A stretch of DNA of 64,000 nt from Telluria antibiotica. Lineage in GTDB: Bacteria; Pseudomonadota; Gammaproteobacteria; Burkholderiales; Burkholderiaceae_D. The stretch is from positions 1 to 64,000 of the forward strand of contig NZ_JAAQOM010000014.1 of assembly GCF_011682055.1 (NCBI RefSeq), in the 5' to 3' direction. Shown piece after piece: positions 51,084-58,196 of the stretch (position 1 is its first letter; each line of letters begins with the position of its first letter). The notes beneath the pieces are model-generated. The model made no database searches. It was given only the letters and a program-made list of their open reading frames with translations, and was not told where the DNA came from. A program made the position numbers and the translations under genes.

Positions 51084-51875
51084 CTAGTCCAGCCATGAAG
51101 GCCGGCGTTTTTCGAGGAAGGACGCGACCCCTTCGCGTCCTTCGAGCGATGCGCGGATGGCCGCGATGCGGTTCGCCGTGTCTTCCAGCAGCGCTTCCGT
51201 CACGGGCGCGCCCGCGATCTCGCGCACGAGCTTCTTTGCCGCGCACACCGCGTTCGGGCTGTTGTTCGCGAGCGCCTGCACGATGGCCGCGACCTTCGTG
51301 TCGAGGTCCGCGGCTTGCACGACCTCGTGCACGAAGCCGATGCGGTGGGCTTCCTTCGCGTCGAAGCGTTCGGCCGTGAGGAAGTACCGGCGCGCGGCCT
51401 GTTCGCCCATCGCCTTGATCACGTACGGCGAGATCGTCGCCGGGATCAGCCCGAGTTTGACCTCGGACAGGCAGAAGTTCGCCGTGTCGACCGAGACGAC
51501 GACGTCGCACGCCGCGACGAGGCCCATGCCGCCGGCGTAGCAATCGCCCTGCACCTTCGCCACGACGGGCTTCGGACAGACGTAGATCGTGCGCAGCATG
51601 TCGGCCAGGCGCATGGCGTCGGCGCGGTTCTCGCTGTGGGAGTAGCCGGCCATCTTCTTCATCCAGTTCAGGTCCGCGCCGGCGCAGAACGCGGGACCGT
51701 TCGCGGCCAGCACGATGGCGCGTACGAGCTCGTTGCGTCCCAGCTCGTCGAACGCGAGCGCGAGTTCCGCGATGCTTTGCTCGTTGAACGCGTTGCGCAG
51801 CTCCGGCCGGTTCAACGTGACGTGCGCGATGCGGTCGAGGATCGTGACGGTGAGGGTCTGATAGTCCATATTCAT
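51084..51875 (-). CDS. liuC: Enoyl-CoA hydratase (methylglutaconyl-CoA hydratase-like)
   Basis: A 263-residue crotonase. HVTLNRPELRNAFNEQSI, FCAGADLNWMKKMAG (oxyanion hole) and GGMGLVAACDVVVSVDTANF with SEVKLGLIPATISPYV (catalytic Glu). The DLNWMK motif is common in methylglutaconyl-CoA hydratases. It hydrates the product of LiuBD to HMG-CoA. It follows liuB by 12 bases. Confidence 0.9.
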   Translation of the reverse strand: MNMDYQTLTVTILDRIAHVTLNRPELRNAFNEQSIAELALAFDELGRNELVRAIVLAANGPAFCAGADLNWMKKMAGYSHSENRADAMRLADMLRTIYVCPKPVVAKVQGDCYAGGMGLVAACDVVVSVDTANFCLSEVKLGLIPATISPYVIKAMGEQAARRYFLTAERFDAKEAHRIGFVHEVVQAADLDTKVAAIVQALANNSPNAVCAAKKLVREIAGAPVTEALLEDTANRIAAIRASLEGREGVASFLEKRRPSWLD

Positions 51876-51887
51876 CTCCTCATCTCC

Positions 51888-53495
51888 TCACATGCGGAAC
51901 ACGCCGAACTTCGTGTCCGGGATCGGCGCGTTCAGCGCGCTTGATAAGCCCAGGCCCAGCACCATGCGCGTATCGGCCGGGTCGATCACGCCGTCGTCCC
52001 ACAGGCGCGCGGTGGCGTAATACGGGTGGCCCTGGTGTTCGTACTGGTCCTTGATCGGCTGCTTGAACGCGGCTTCTTCGTCCGCACTCCACTGGCCACC
52101 GCGTGCTTCGATGCCGTCGCGCTTGACGGTGGCCAGCACGGACGCCGCCTGGTCGCCGCCCATCACGGAGATGCGCGCATTGGGCCACATCCACAGGAAG
52201 CGCGGAGAAAACGCGCGGCCGCACATGCCGTAGTTGCCGGCGCCGAACGAGCCGCCGATGATCACGGTGAACTTCGGCACGGATGCCGTCGCGACGGCGG
52301 TGACCATCTTGGCGCCGTTGCGCGCGATGCCTTCGTTCTCGTACTTGCGGCCGACCATGAAGCCCGTGATGTTCTGCAGGAAGACGAGCGGGATCTTGCG
52401 CTGGCAGCACAGTTCGATGAAGTGCGTGCCCTTCAATGCGGATTCCGAGAACAGGATGCCGTTGTTGGCGATGATCCCGACCTTCATGCCGAAGATGTGG
52501 GCAAAGCCGCAGACGAGCGTCGTGCCGTAGCGCGCCTTGAACTCGTCGAAGGCGCTGCCGTCGACGATGCGGGCGATGACCTCGCGCACGTCGAACGGTT
52601 TCCTCGTGTCGACGGGGATCACGCCGTACAGTTCTTCCGGTGCGTACTTCGGTTCGACGCTCTCGCGCAGCGCACCCTGCTGGGGTTTCACGCGGTTCAG
52701 GTTCGACACGATCGTGCGCGCGAGCGCCAGCGCGTGCATGTCGTCCTGCGCGAGGTGGTCGGCGACGCCGGACAGGCGCGTGTGGACATCGCCCCCGCCC
52801 AGGTCTTCGGCCGTGACGACTTCGCCCGTCGCCGCCTTCACGAGCGGCGGGCCGCCCAGGAAGATCGTGCCTTGCTCCTTGACGATGATGGATTCGTCGC
52901 TCATCGCCGGCACGTACGCGCCGCCCGCCGTGCAGGAGCCCATCACGACGGCGATCTGCGGAATGCCCTTGGCCGACAAATTCGCCTGGTTATAGAAGAT
53001 GCGGCCGAAGTGGTCGCGGTCGGGGAACACGTCGTCCTGGTTCGGCAGGTTGGCGCCGCCGGAATCGACGAGGTAGATGCAGGGCAGGTTGTTCTGCTCG
53101 GCGATCTCCTGCGCGCGCAAGTGCTTCTTGACCGTCATCGGGTAGTACGTGCCGCCCTTGACGGTGGCGTCGTTACAGACGATCACGCATTCCTGGCCCG
53201 CGACGCGGCCGATGCCCGTGATGATGCCGGCGGCGGGCGCCGCGTCGTCATACATCGCATAGGCGGCCATCTGGGAAAATTCGAGGAACGGGGTGCCCGG
53301 ATCGAGCAGCATCTGCACGCGGTCGCGCGGCAGCAGCTTGCCGCGCGCGACGTGCTTGGCGCATGCGGCTTCGCCGCCACCCTTCGCGACCTGCGCCACC
53401 TTGGCGCGCAAGTCGTCGACGAGGGTTTGCATGGCGGCGGCGTTGGCTTTGAAATCTTCGCTGCGCGGGTTGAGTTTCGTGTCGATCTGGGGCAT
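51888..53495 (-). CDS. liuB: Methylcrotonoyl-CoA carboxylase carboxyltransferase subunit
   Basis: A 535-residue carboxyltransferase that moves CO2 from biotin on LiuD to 3-methylcrotonyl-CoA. LLDPGTPFLEFSQMAAYAMY, GSCTAGGAYVPAMSDESIIV, and VFLQNITGFMVGRKYENEGI are typical of the MCC beta subunit. ATG 53495 is the family-like start. The gene for isovaleryl-CoA dehydrogenase (liuA), usually next to it, is not in the window; a YchJ gene precedes instead. Confidence 0.95.
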   Translation of the reverse strand: MPQIDTKLNPRSEDFKANAAAMQTLVDDLRAKVAQVAKGGGEAACAKHVARGKLLPRDRVQMLLDPGTPFLEFSQMAAYAMYDDAAPAAGIITGIGRVAGQECVIVCNDATVKGGTYYPMTVKKHLRAQEIAEQNNLPCIYLVDSGGANLPNQDDVFPDRDHFGRIFYNQANLSAKGIPQIAVVMGSCTAGGAYVPAMSDESIIVKEQGTIFLGGPPLVKAATGEVVTAEDLGGGDVHTRLSGVADHLAQDDMHALALARTIVSNLNRVKPQQGALRESVEPKYAPEELYGVIPVDTRKPFDVREVIARIVDGSAFDEFKARYGTTLVCGFAHIFGMKVGIIANNGILFSESALKGTHFIELCCQRKIPLVFLQNITGFMVGRKYENEGIARNGAKMVTAVATASVPKFTVIIGGSFGAGNYGMCGRAFSPRFLWMWPNARISVMGGDQAASVLATVKRDGIEARGGQWSADEEAAFKQPIKDQYEHQGHPYYATARLWDDGVIDPADTRMVLGLGLSSALNAPIPDTKFGVFRM

Positions 53496-53535
53496 CGGGT
53501 CCTGTCTCCTGCTGGTCGCGGCTTGTGGCGCGGTT

Positions 53536-53979
53536 TTATTCAGGGAAACTGCCGTCCACATAGAACCATCGCATCTTGCCGCCCACGGCCGGGTCGGGCT
53601 CGCGCACGAACCGGCTGACTTCATGCAAGCGGTGCGCGCGGCCGTGGACCTTGAAGCGGGCGACGAATTCGACGGTATCCTCGTTAGGATTGTCCGGCAG
53701 GTCTGCTTTACGTTGACGTAAACGTAAAGCAGATTTTATCTCAAGTCCGAGCCACTGAACCTTTTGGTTCGGGTCGACGATCGGATCCGCCGGCAGGGTA
53801 CTCGCATGCCAGGTCGCGCGCAGGTAAGCCTCGTCCCGCATCACGAAGGCCGTGTAGCGGGATCGCATCAGCGCTTCGGCCGTCGGCGGCAGTTCCGCGC
53901 CGGCGATGAAGGGGCCGCAGCAGCGCATGATCGACGGGCCGCCGCACGGACAGGGAAGAGGCTTCGCAGGAGTAGACAT
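53536..53979 (-). CDS. YchJ family protein
   Basis: A 147-residue protein. The N-terminal SEC-C-like motif CPCGGPSIMRCCGPF suggests zinc binding. AEALMRSRYTAFVMRDEAYLRATWH and VEFVARFKV...HEVSRFVRE are YchJ family hallmarks. Between WLGLEI and VEFVARF there is an unusual basic insertion containing RLRQRKADLP, encoded by a long AT-rich palindrome (53702-53733). Function of YchJ is unknown. It precedes liuB on the same strand by 40 bases. Confidence 0.88.
   Translation of the reverse strand: MSTPAKPLPCPCGGPSIMRCCGPFIAGAELPPTAEALMRSRYTAFVMRDEAYLRATWHASTLPADPIVDPNQKVQWLGLEIKSALRLRQRKADLPDNPNEDTVEFVARFKVHGRAHRLHEVSRFVREPDPAVGGKMRWFYVDGSFPE
53702..53733. repeat. Perfect 13-base inverted repeat inside the YchJ-like gene
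   Basis: TCTGCTTTACGTT (53702-53714) and AACGTAAAGCAGA (53721-53733) are exact reverse complements separated by GACGTA. It is much more AT-rich than the gene around it and encodes part of a basic insertion in the protein. It keeps the reading frame open. Confidence 0.8.
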
Positions 53980-54096
53980 GCCGGCAATTATCCGCCATTT
54001 CGCGCCCCAAGGTGAGCTGCGCTGTCGTGCAGGATGACGGCAGATGGCGGAGCGTTAATGCATCTGCCCAGATCTTTTGCCGAAAATAAATGAACT

Positions 54097-54111
54097 GCCC
54101 ATTAAATGGGC
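54097..54111. promoter_or_regulatory. Dyad in an AT-rich intergenic region
   Basis: GCCCATTAAATGGGC has 7-base arms around one central base. The whole gap 53980-54264 is AT-rich for this genome, with a TATATAAAA stretch at 54217-54225 about 45 bases before the small secreted protein gene. It probably holds promoters for that gene and for the divergent YchJ gene; no exact -35 was found. Confidence 0.4.
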
Positions 54112-54264
54112 GGAGAAATTTTTTGTATCACTGTCCCCCGGGACGGCTGTTCCATAACATTTCCATGTCGTTGCGCCGAAAAGTGATGCAAGAATGGCAC
54201 AAAGGGTGTTCCAGATTATATAAAATGCCACATCGGCAATATATTCAGGCCTGAAGGAGACGCC

Positions 54265-54588
54265 ATGTCAGCAATCCAGAGGATCGTCGTCGCAGCCGCC
54301 ATGCTGGGCGCGATGGCCACGGCCGCGGCGGCCGAGGTCACCGTCGACAACAAGATGCCACAAGGCGCGCAGCCGCGCTTCTTCGAGCGCGTGCAGGCGG
54401 GTGCGCTGGCCGACGCCGTCGCGCACCGCGGCCAGCCCGTCGACGTCAAACCGGGCCAATACGTGCTGCGCGTGCCCTGCGACAGCATGAAGCCGGGCAG
54501 TTTCGTCGATATCACCGTCATCATCGACGACGGCAGCAAGACGCGGTTGCGGCTGGAGGAGTGCGGGGTGCAGGTCGATAGTCATTGA
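54265..54588 (+). CDS. Small secreted protein of unknown function
   Basis: A 107-residue protein with a clear signal peptide (IVVAAAMLGAMATAAAAE, cleavage near 23). The mature part is about 85 residues, probably beta-rich (VDVKPGQYVLRVPCDSMKPGSFVDITVIIDDG) with two Cys that could pair. GAAGGAG before the ATG. First gene of a plus-strand run that leads to the polyamine gene cluster. No family recognised. Confidence 0.75.
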   Translation: MSAIQRIVVAAAMLGAMATAAAAEVTVDNKMPQGAQPRFFERVQAGALADAVAHRGQPVDVKPGQYVLRVPCDSMKPGSFVDITVIIDDGSKTRLRLEECGVQVDSH

Positions 54589-54593
54589 GCTCA

Positions 54594-55004
54594 ATGGCAG
54601 CGTTGGGGCGCCTTGAACCGCGTATGGGCAAGCTGCTGACGGTGACCATGATGTACCTGGCTGCGCAGGCGTCGTTCGCGCCGGTGCTGGAAAAGCATAT
54701 GCGGGCCGAATTCGATCCTGGCCTGACCACGCGTATCGTCGTGGGGCGGGACGATGTGCGGGGTCTGTTTCGCGCGCGAGGCTGGTACATCGTCTACGCG
54801 AACAACCATGCCACGGACGATCCCTATCTGTTCTATTCGACCGATCCGACCAAGGCAAGCCGTTATGTCGGCGCCTGGGCCGGCGGTGCTGCCGCCGACG
54901 AAGGCGCAGAGATTCAAGCATGGGTAACGCAGGAGATGCCAGGTATTCCCAAGGTACTGGCCGAATGCTTTGCCTGGTATGTCACGCGCGGCCTGAACGA
55001 ATAA
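54594..55004 (+). CDS. Hypothetical exported protein
   Basis: About 136 residues. MGKLLTVTMMYLAAQASFA (codon 11 of this frame, ATG 54624) looks like a signal peptide, so 54624 is the more likely functional start if the protein is secreted; ATG 54594 and TTG 54585 are other options, and the TTG overlaps the previous stop. The mature part has RGWYIVYANNHATDDPYLFYSTDPTKASRYVG. No family recognised. Co-directional and nearly contiguous with the gene before. Confidence 0.6.
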   Translation: MAALGRLEPRMGKLLTVTMMYLAAQASFAPVLEKHMRAEFDPGLTTRIVVGRDDVRGLFRARGWYIVYANNHATDDPYLFYSTDPTKASRYVGAWAGGAAADEGAEIQAWVTQEMPGIPKVLAECFAWYVTRGLNE

Positions 55005-55130
55005 CCCGCCCATGTTTTTACACTAAGTTTACGTCGATCAGGCGTAGAGTTTGTTCGTGGAATGAATAAATACGTCGCGATATTCGATCCGCTTCGGTCG
55101 GCGTCGCATCGTGCATGACATGCATCTCAA

Positions 55131-56474
55131 ATGAACGAACGCAAAATTCTATTCATCGGTTACGGCGCAATCGCGCAAGCATTGACGCCCGTGCTGTTCG
55201 AGCAGTTTCCCGACCTGGAACGGCGCAACGTCAGCGCGATCAGTGCGGACGCGCGCGGCGCCGCGGTCGCCCGCGAATACGGCGTCGACCTGACGATCTG
55301 CGCGCTCACGCCCGCGAACCTCGATGCCGTACTCGATCATCGCCTGGGCGCGGGCGACGTCATGCTGAATCTGTCGGTCGACGTGTCGTCGCTCGCGCTG
55401 ATCGATTGGTGCCAGGCGCGTGACGTCATGTACCTCGACACCTGCGTGGAACCCTGGGCGGGCGGATACGATGCCGACGACAGGCCGCTGGTCGAAACGA
55501 CCAATTACTGGCTGCGCAAGCAGGCGTTGCGGCGCAAAGGGAAGGGACGGTCCACGTGCGTCATCGCGCATGGCGCGAATCCGGGTCTCGTGTCGCATTT
55601 CGTCAAGATGGCGCTGGCCCGGCTGGCCACCGCGCATGCGCTCAACGCGGAGATGCCCAGCGCGGCACTGGCACGCGCCCTCGGCATCAAGACGGTCCAT
55701 ATCACGGAGCGCGATACCCAGGCCGACGATCTGCCATTGCAGTCGGGTGAATTCGCCAATACGTGGTCCGTCGACGGCCTGCTGGCGGAAGCCAGGCAGC
55801 ATGCCGAATTATCGTGGGGAACCCATGAAGCGTATTTGCCTGCCGGCGCCCGGCGCCACGACGAGACTGTCGCTGCGGGCCTGATACTCGACACCCCCGG
55901 CGCGAGGACGAAAGTCGTGTCGTGGACGCCATCGGTCGGGGAACAGGACGCGTATCTGATTACGCATCACGAGGCGCTGTCGATCGGCGATCTGTTGACC
56001 GAATCCGCAGTCGACGGCACGGCCATCTATCGACCGACCGTGTACTACGCCTACCGCCCGACGCTCAAGACCTGCGAGAGCCTGTGCCGCTGGGCCCATC
56101 ACGATTTCGCGCCGCCGGCCGTGCAGACGATCCTGCGCGACGAACTCGCCAGCGGCGCCGACGAACTCGGCGTCCTGCTCATTCACGAACGGGGCGCTGA
56201 CTGGTTCGGGTCGGTGCTGTCGCTCGCGCAGGCGCGTCGAATCGCACCATTCAACAGCGCGACGACACTGCAGGTCGTCGGCGGCATCGTCGGGGCCCTC
56301 AAGTGGATGACGCGCAATCCGCATGGAGGCGTGGTGGAAGCGGAGGACATGGATTCCGAATGCGTCATGCGGGCCGCGCTGCCCTTTCTCGGCGAGGTAT
56401 TTGGAACGCACACGAACTGGAAGGCAAGCGGCACGGACAGCTTGCAGACAGTCGATTTTTTGAGACCGGAATGA
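55131..56474 (+). CDS. Homospermidine synthase-like enzyme
   Basis: A 447-residue saccharopine dehydrogenase-fold protein. The N-terminal Rossmann motif is FIGYGAIAQALTPVLF, then YLDTCVEPWAGGY, CVIAHGANPGLVSHFVKMAL and RPTVYYAYRP, matching bacterial homospermidine synthases, which make sym-homospermidine from putrescine/spermidine with NAD. Overlaps the DUF1190 gene by four bases (ATGA). Its linkage to a glutathionylspermidine synthase-like gene suggests its product feeds a conjugation reaction, which is inference. Confidence 0.88.
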   Translation: MNERKILFIGYGAIAQALTPVLFEQFPDLERRNVSAISADARGAAVAREYGVDLTICALTPANLDAVLDHRLGAGDVMLNLSVDVSSLALIDWCQARDVMYLDTCVEPWAGGYDADDRPLVETTNYWLRKQALRRKGKGRSTCVIAHGANPGLVSHFVKMALARLATAHALNAEMPSAALARALGIKTVHITERDTQADDLPLQSGEFANTWSVDGLLAEARQHAELSWGTHEAYLPAGARRHDETVAAGLILDTPGARTKVVSWTPSVGEQDAYLITHHEALSIGDLLTESAVDGTAIYRPTVYYAYRPTLKTCESLCRWAHHDFAPPAVQTILRDELASGADELGVLLIHERGADWFGSVLSLAQARRIAPFNSATTLQVVGGIVGALKWMTRNPHGGVVEAEDMDSECVMRAALPFLGEVFGTHTNWKASGTDSLQTVDFLRPE

Positions 56475-56911
56475 AACGATCACAACACGTACCCCTGATC
56501 CTGCTCGGCGCGCTCGCGTCGCTCGCGGGTTGCAGCAGGTCGAGCAACATCCCCGACACCGCGCTGCAAAACGCCTATGCCAATTCCAATGACTGCCGCA
56601 AGGATTGGGGCGACGGTAATTGGTGCAATTCGACGTCGACCGGCCATGCCGGTACCGTATTTGTCGGTCCGCGCTATTACTGGGATCGCAATGCCGGGCG
56701 TCCGATGGTCATCGAAAGCGGTACGGCCCGTGCGTTGACGACCGGCGACGCCAGCCGCGGCGCGCCGTCGCACGCGACGTCCGTGGATTCGGTGCCGGTG
56801 GCGCGCGGCGGTTTCGGTTCGACCGCGCATGGGGGCGAAGGCGGTCATGGCGGTGGTGGCGAAGGCGGTCATGGCGGCGGCGGTCACGGCGGCGGATCGG
56901 GAGGCGGCTGA
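56471..56911 (+). CDS. DUF1190 (YgiB-like) lipoprotein
   Basis: A 146-residue predicted lipoprotein with LASLAGC (Cys21) as lipobox. The patterns NDCRKDWGDGNWC and VARGGFGSTA match the DUF1190/YgiB family, and the C-terminal 35 residues are Gly/His-rich (HGGGG repeats), which could bind metal. In E. coli ygiB lies next to ygiC, the same pairing as here. Coupled to the homospermidine synthase gene by ATGA and followed one base later by the ATP-grasp gene. Confidence 0.8.
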   Translation: MKRSQHVPLILLGALASLAGCSRSSNIPDTALQNAYANSNDCRKDWGDGNWCNSTSTGHAGTVFVGPRYYWDRNAGRPMVIESGTARALTTGDASRGAPSHATSVDSVPVARGGFGSTAHGGEGGHGGGGEGGHGGGGHGGGSGGG

Positions 56912-56912
56912 T

Positions 56913-57437
56913 ATGCAACGATTACTTGTCCAACCCCGCCCCGATCACGCTGCAAAGCTTGAAGCTATCGGGCTGTCGTTCCATGGCTGGGACGATTACT
57001 GGTGCGAAGACGTCTGCTATCGCTTTTCCGCTGCGGAGATCGACCTGCTCGAAGCGCGTACCGCCGAATTGCACGCGATGTGCATCGAGGCCGTCGCCCA
57101 CGTCATCCGCAATCGCCGCTTGGGCGAACTGGGGATCCCCGCCGCGTATTGGCAAGCGATCGAGACATCGTTCGCCGAGCGTGAATTCAGCCTGTATGGG
57201 CGCTTCGATCTCGCCTACGACGGCAAGAGCGAGCCCAAGCTGCTCGAATATAACGCCGACACGCCCACGTCGCTGCTCGAATCGGCCGTGGCGCAATGGT
57301 ATTGGATGACGGAGAAATTCCCGGGGCACGATCAATTCAATTCGCTGCACGAGCGGCTCGTCGCACGCTGGAAGCAGACGCGCAGCGAGGATGGCCGCAT
57401 CCATTTCGCGTCGTTGGCCGGAAACGAGGAGGACTGA
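56913..57437 (+). CDS. Glutathionylspermidine synthase-like ATP-grasp enzyme, N-terminal part (split)
   Basis: This 174-residue ORF is the first half of a YgiC/GspS-type amidoligase. It has FHGWDDYWCEDVCYRFS, FDLAYDG and LLEYNADTPTSLLE, where the Glu and Asn of EYNADTP are metal/ATP ligands. The reading stops at TGA 57435-57437 in the middle of the fold; the next ORF continues in the same frame without any gap in the homology. The N-part alone lacks the ATP-binding Lys. GGGAGG lies before the ATG at 56913. Confidence 0.85.
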   Translation: MQRLLVQPRPDHAAKLEAIGLSFHGWDDYWCEDVCYRFSAAEIDLLEARTAELHAMCIEAVAHVIRNRRLGELGIPAAYWQAIETSFAEREFSLYGRFDLAYDGKSEPKLLEYNADTPTSLLESAVAQWYWMTEKFPGHDQFNSLHERLVARWKQTRSEDGRIHFASLAGNEED

Positions 57438-57443
57438 GTCTGC

Positions 57444-58031
57444 GTGCACTACCTGATGGACACGGCCAGGCAGGCGGGCTTCGACGTGCGGCATATCGAC
57501 GTCGAAAAGCTCGGCTGGCACGCGGGCCTGGGCATGTTCGTGGACGAGGACGACAAGCCCATCCACACCCTCTTCAAGCTCTATCCGTGGGAATGGATGA
57601 TGCGCGAGGAATTCGGCCCACTGACGGTCGGATGCCGCACGCGTTTCATCGAGCCTGTATGGAAATCGGTGTTGTCCTGCAAAGCGATCCTGCCGATCCT
57701 GTGGGAGCTGTATCCGGGCCATCCGAACCTGCTGCCCGCGTTTTTCGAACCCGGACGTCTAGCGTCGTATGCAAGGAAGCCGTTCTTTTCACGCGAAGGC
57801 GCCAACATCGTTCTCGTCGAGGAGGGCAAGATCATCGCGGAAGACGATGGACCCTATGGCCGCGAGCGGTGCATCTACCAGCAATTGCACAGGCTTCCCG
57901 ACTTCGATGGCTGCTATCCCGTGATCGGATCGTGGGTCGTCGGCGATCAACCGGCTGGGATCTGCCTGCGCGAAGATGCGCTGCTCGTGACCACCAACAT
58001 GAGCCACTTCGTGCCCCACTATTTCGATTGA
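57444..58031 (+). CDS. Glutathionylspermidine synthase-like ATP-grasp enzyme, C-terminal part (split)
   Basis: A 195-residue ORF from GTG 57444, in the same frame as the N-terminal part. It has LKPxx-type LFKLYPWEWM, and KPFFSREGANIVLVEEG with the Lys and Arg that bind ATP phosphates in this family. The sum of both parts (about 372 codons) equals a full YgiC. GAGGAGG (57426-57432) ends 11 bases before the GTG, so separate translation of this half is possible. In-frame stop instead of Trp or Cys is the simplest explanation: a nonsense mutation, sequence error, or a real split protein. Confidence 0.82.
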   Translation: MHYLMDTARQAGFDVRHIDVEKLGWHAGLGMFVDEDDKPIHTLFKLYPWEWMMREEFGPLTVGCRTRFIEPVWKSVLSCKAILPILWELYPGHPNLLPAFFEPGRLASYARKPFFSREGANIVLVEEGKIIAEDDGPYGRERCIYQQLHRLPDFDGCYPVIGSWVVGDQPAGICLREDALLVTTNMSHFVPHYFD

Positions 58032-58114
58032 TGACTCCGTCGCACTGGCTGTTTTTCTCTTTCTTGCCGTTCGCCTACTTCATGTTTGGAAAAGACCTGC
58101 GTGACAGTCCGTGA
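58031..58114 (+). CDS. 27-residue hydrophobic peptide
   Basis: ATG 58031 overlaps the final base of the TGA of the ATP-grasp gene (TGATG). The peptide MTPSHWLFFSFLPFAYFMFG then KDLRDSP has one likely membrane segment (about 6-20) and a charged tail. The overlap suggests coupled translation. Short ORFs of this size arise by chance, so this is a candidate, not a certainty. Confidence 0.5.
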   Translation: MTPSHWLFFSFLPFAYFMFGKDLRDSP

Positions 58115-58196
58115 TTTTTTCGGCCGAACAAACTGCTATGCTGATTCGTTCGCCTGGATATTGACAAAGACAAACCTGAAATCGACGACCCATTTC

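Noticed and set aside
54190..54215. A TGGCAC in the gap before the small secreted protein, resembling a sigma-54 -24 element
   Set aside because: The matching -12 TTGC is missing at the right distance (GTGT is found).
57435..57437. TGA read as selenocysteine in the split amidoligase
   Set aside because: No convincing selenocysteine insertion hairpin was recognised just downstream, the family does not use selenocysteine, and the position is not catalytic. A mutated Trp codon or a true split is simpler.
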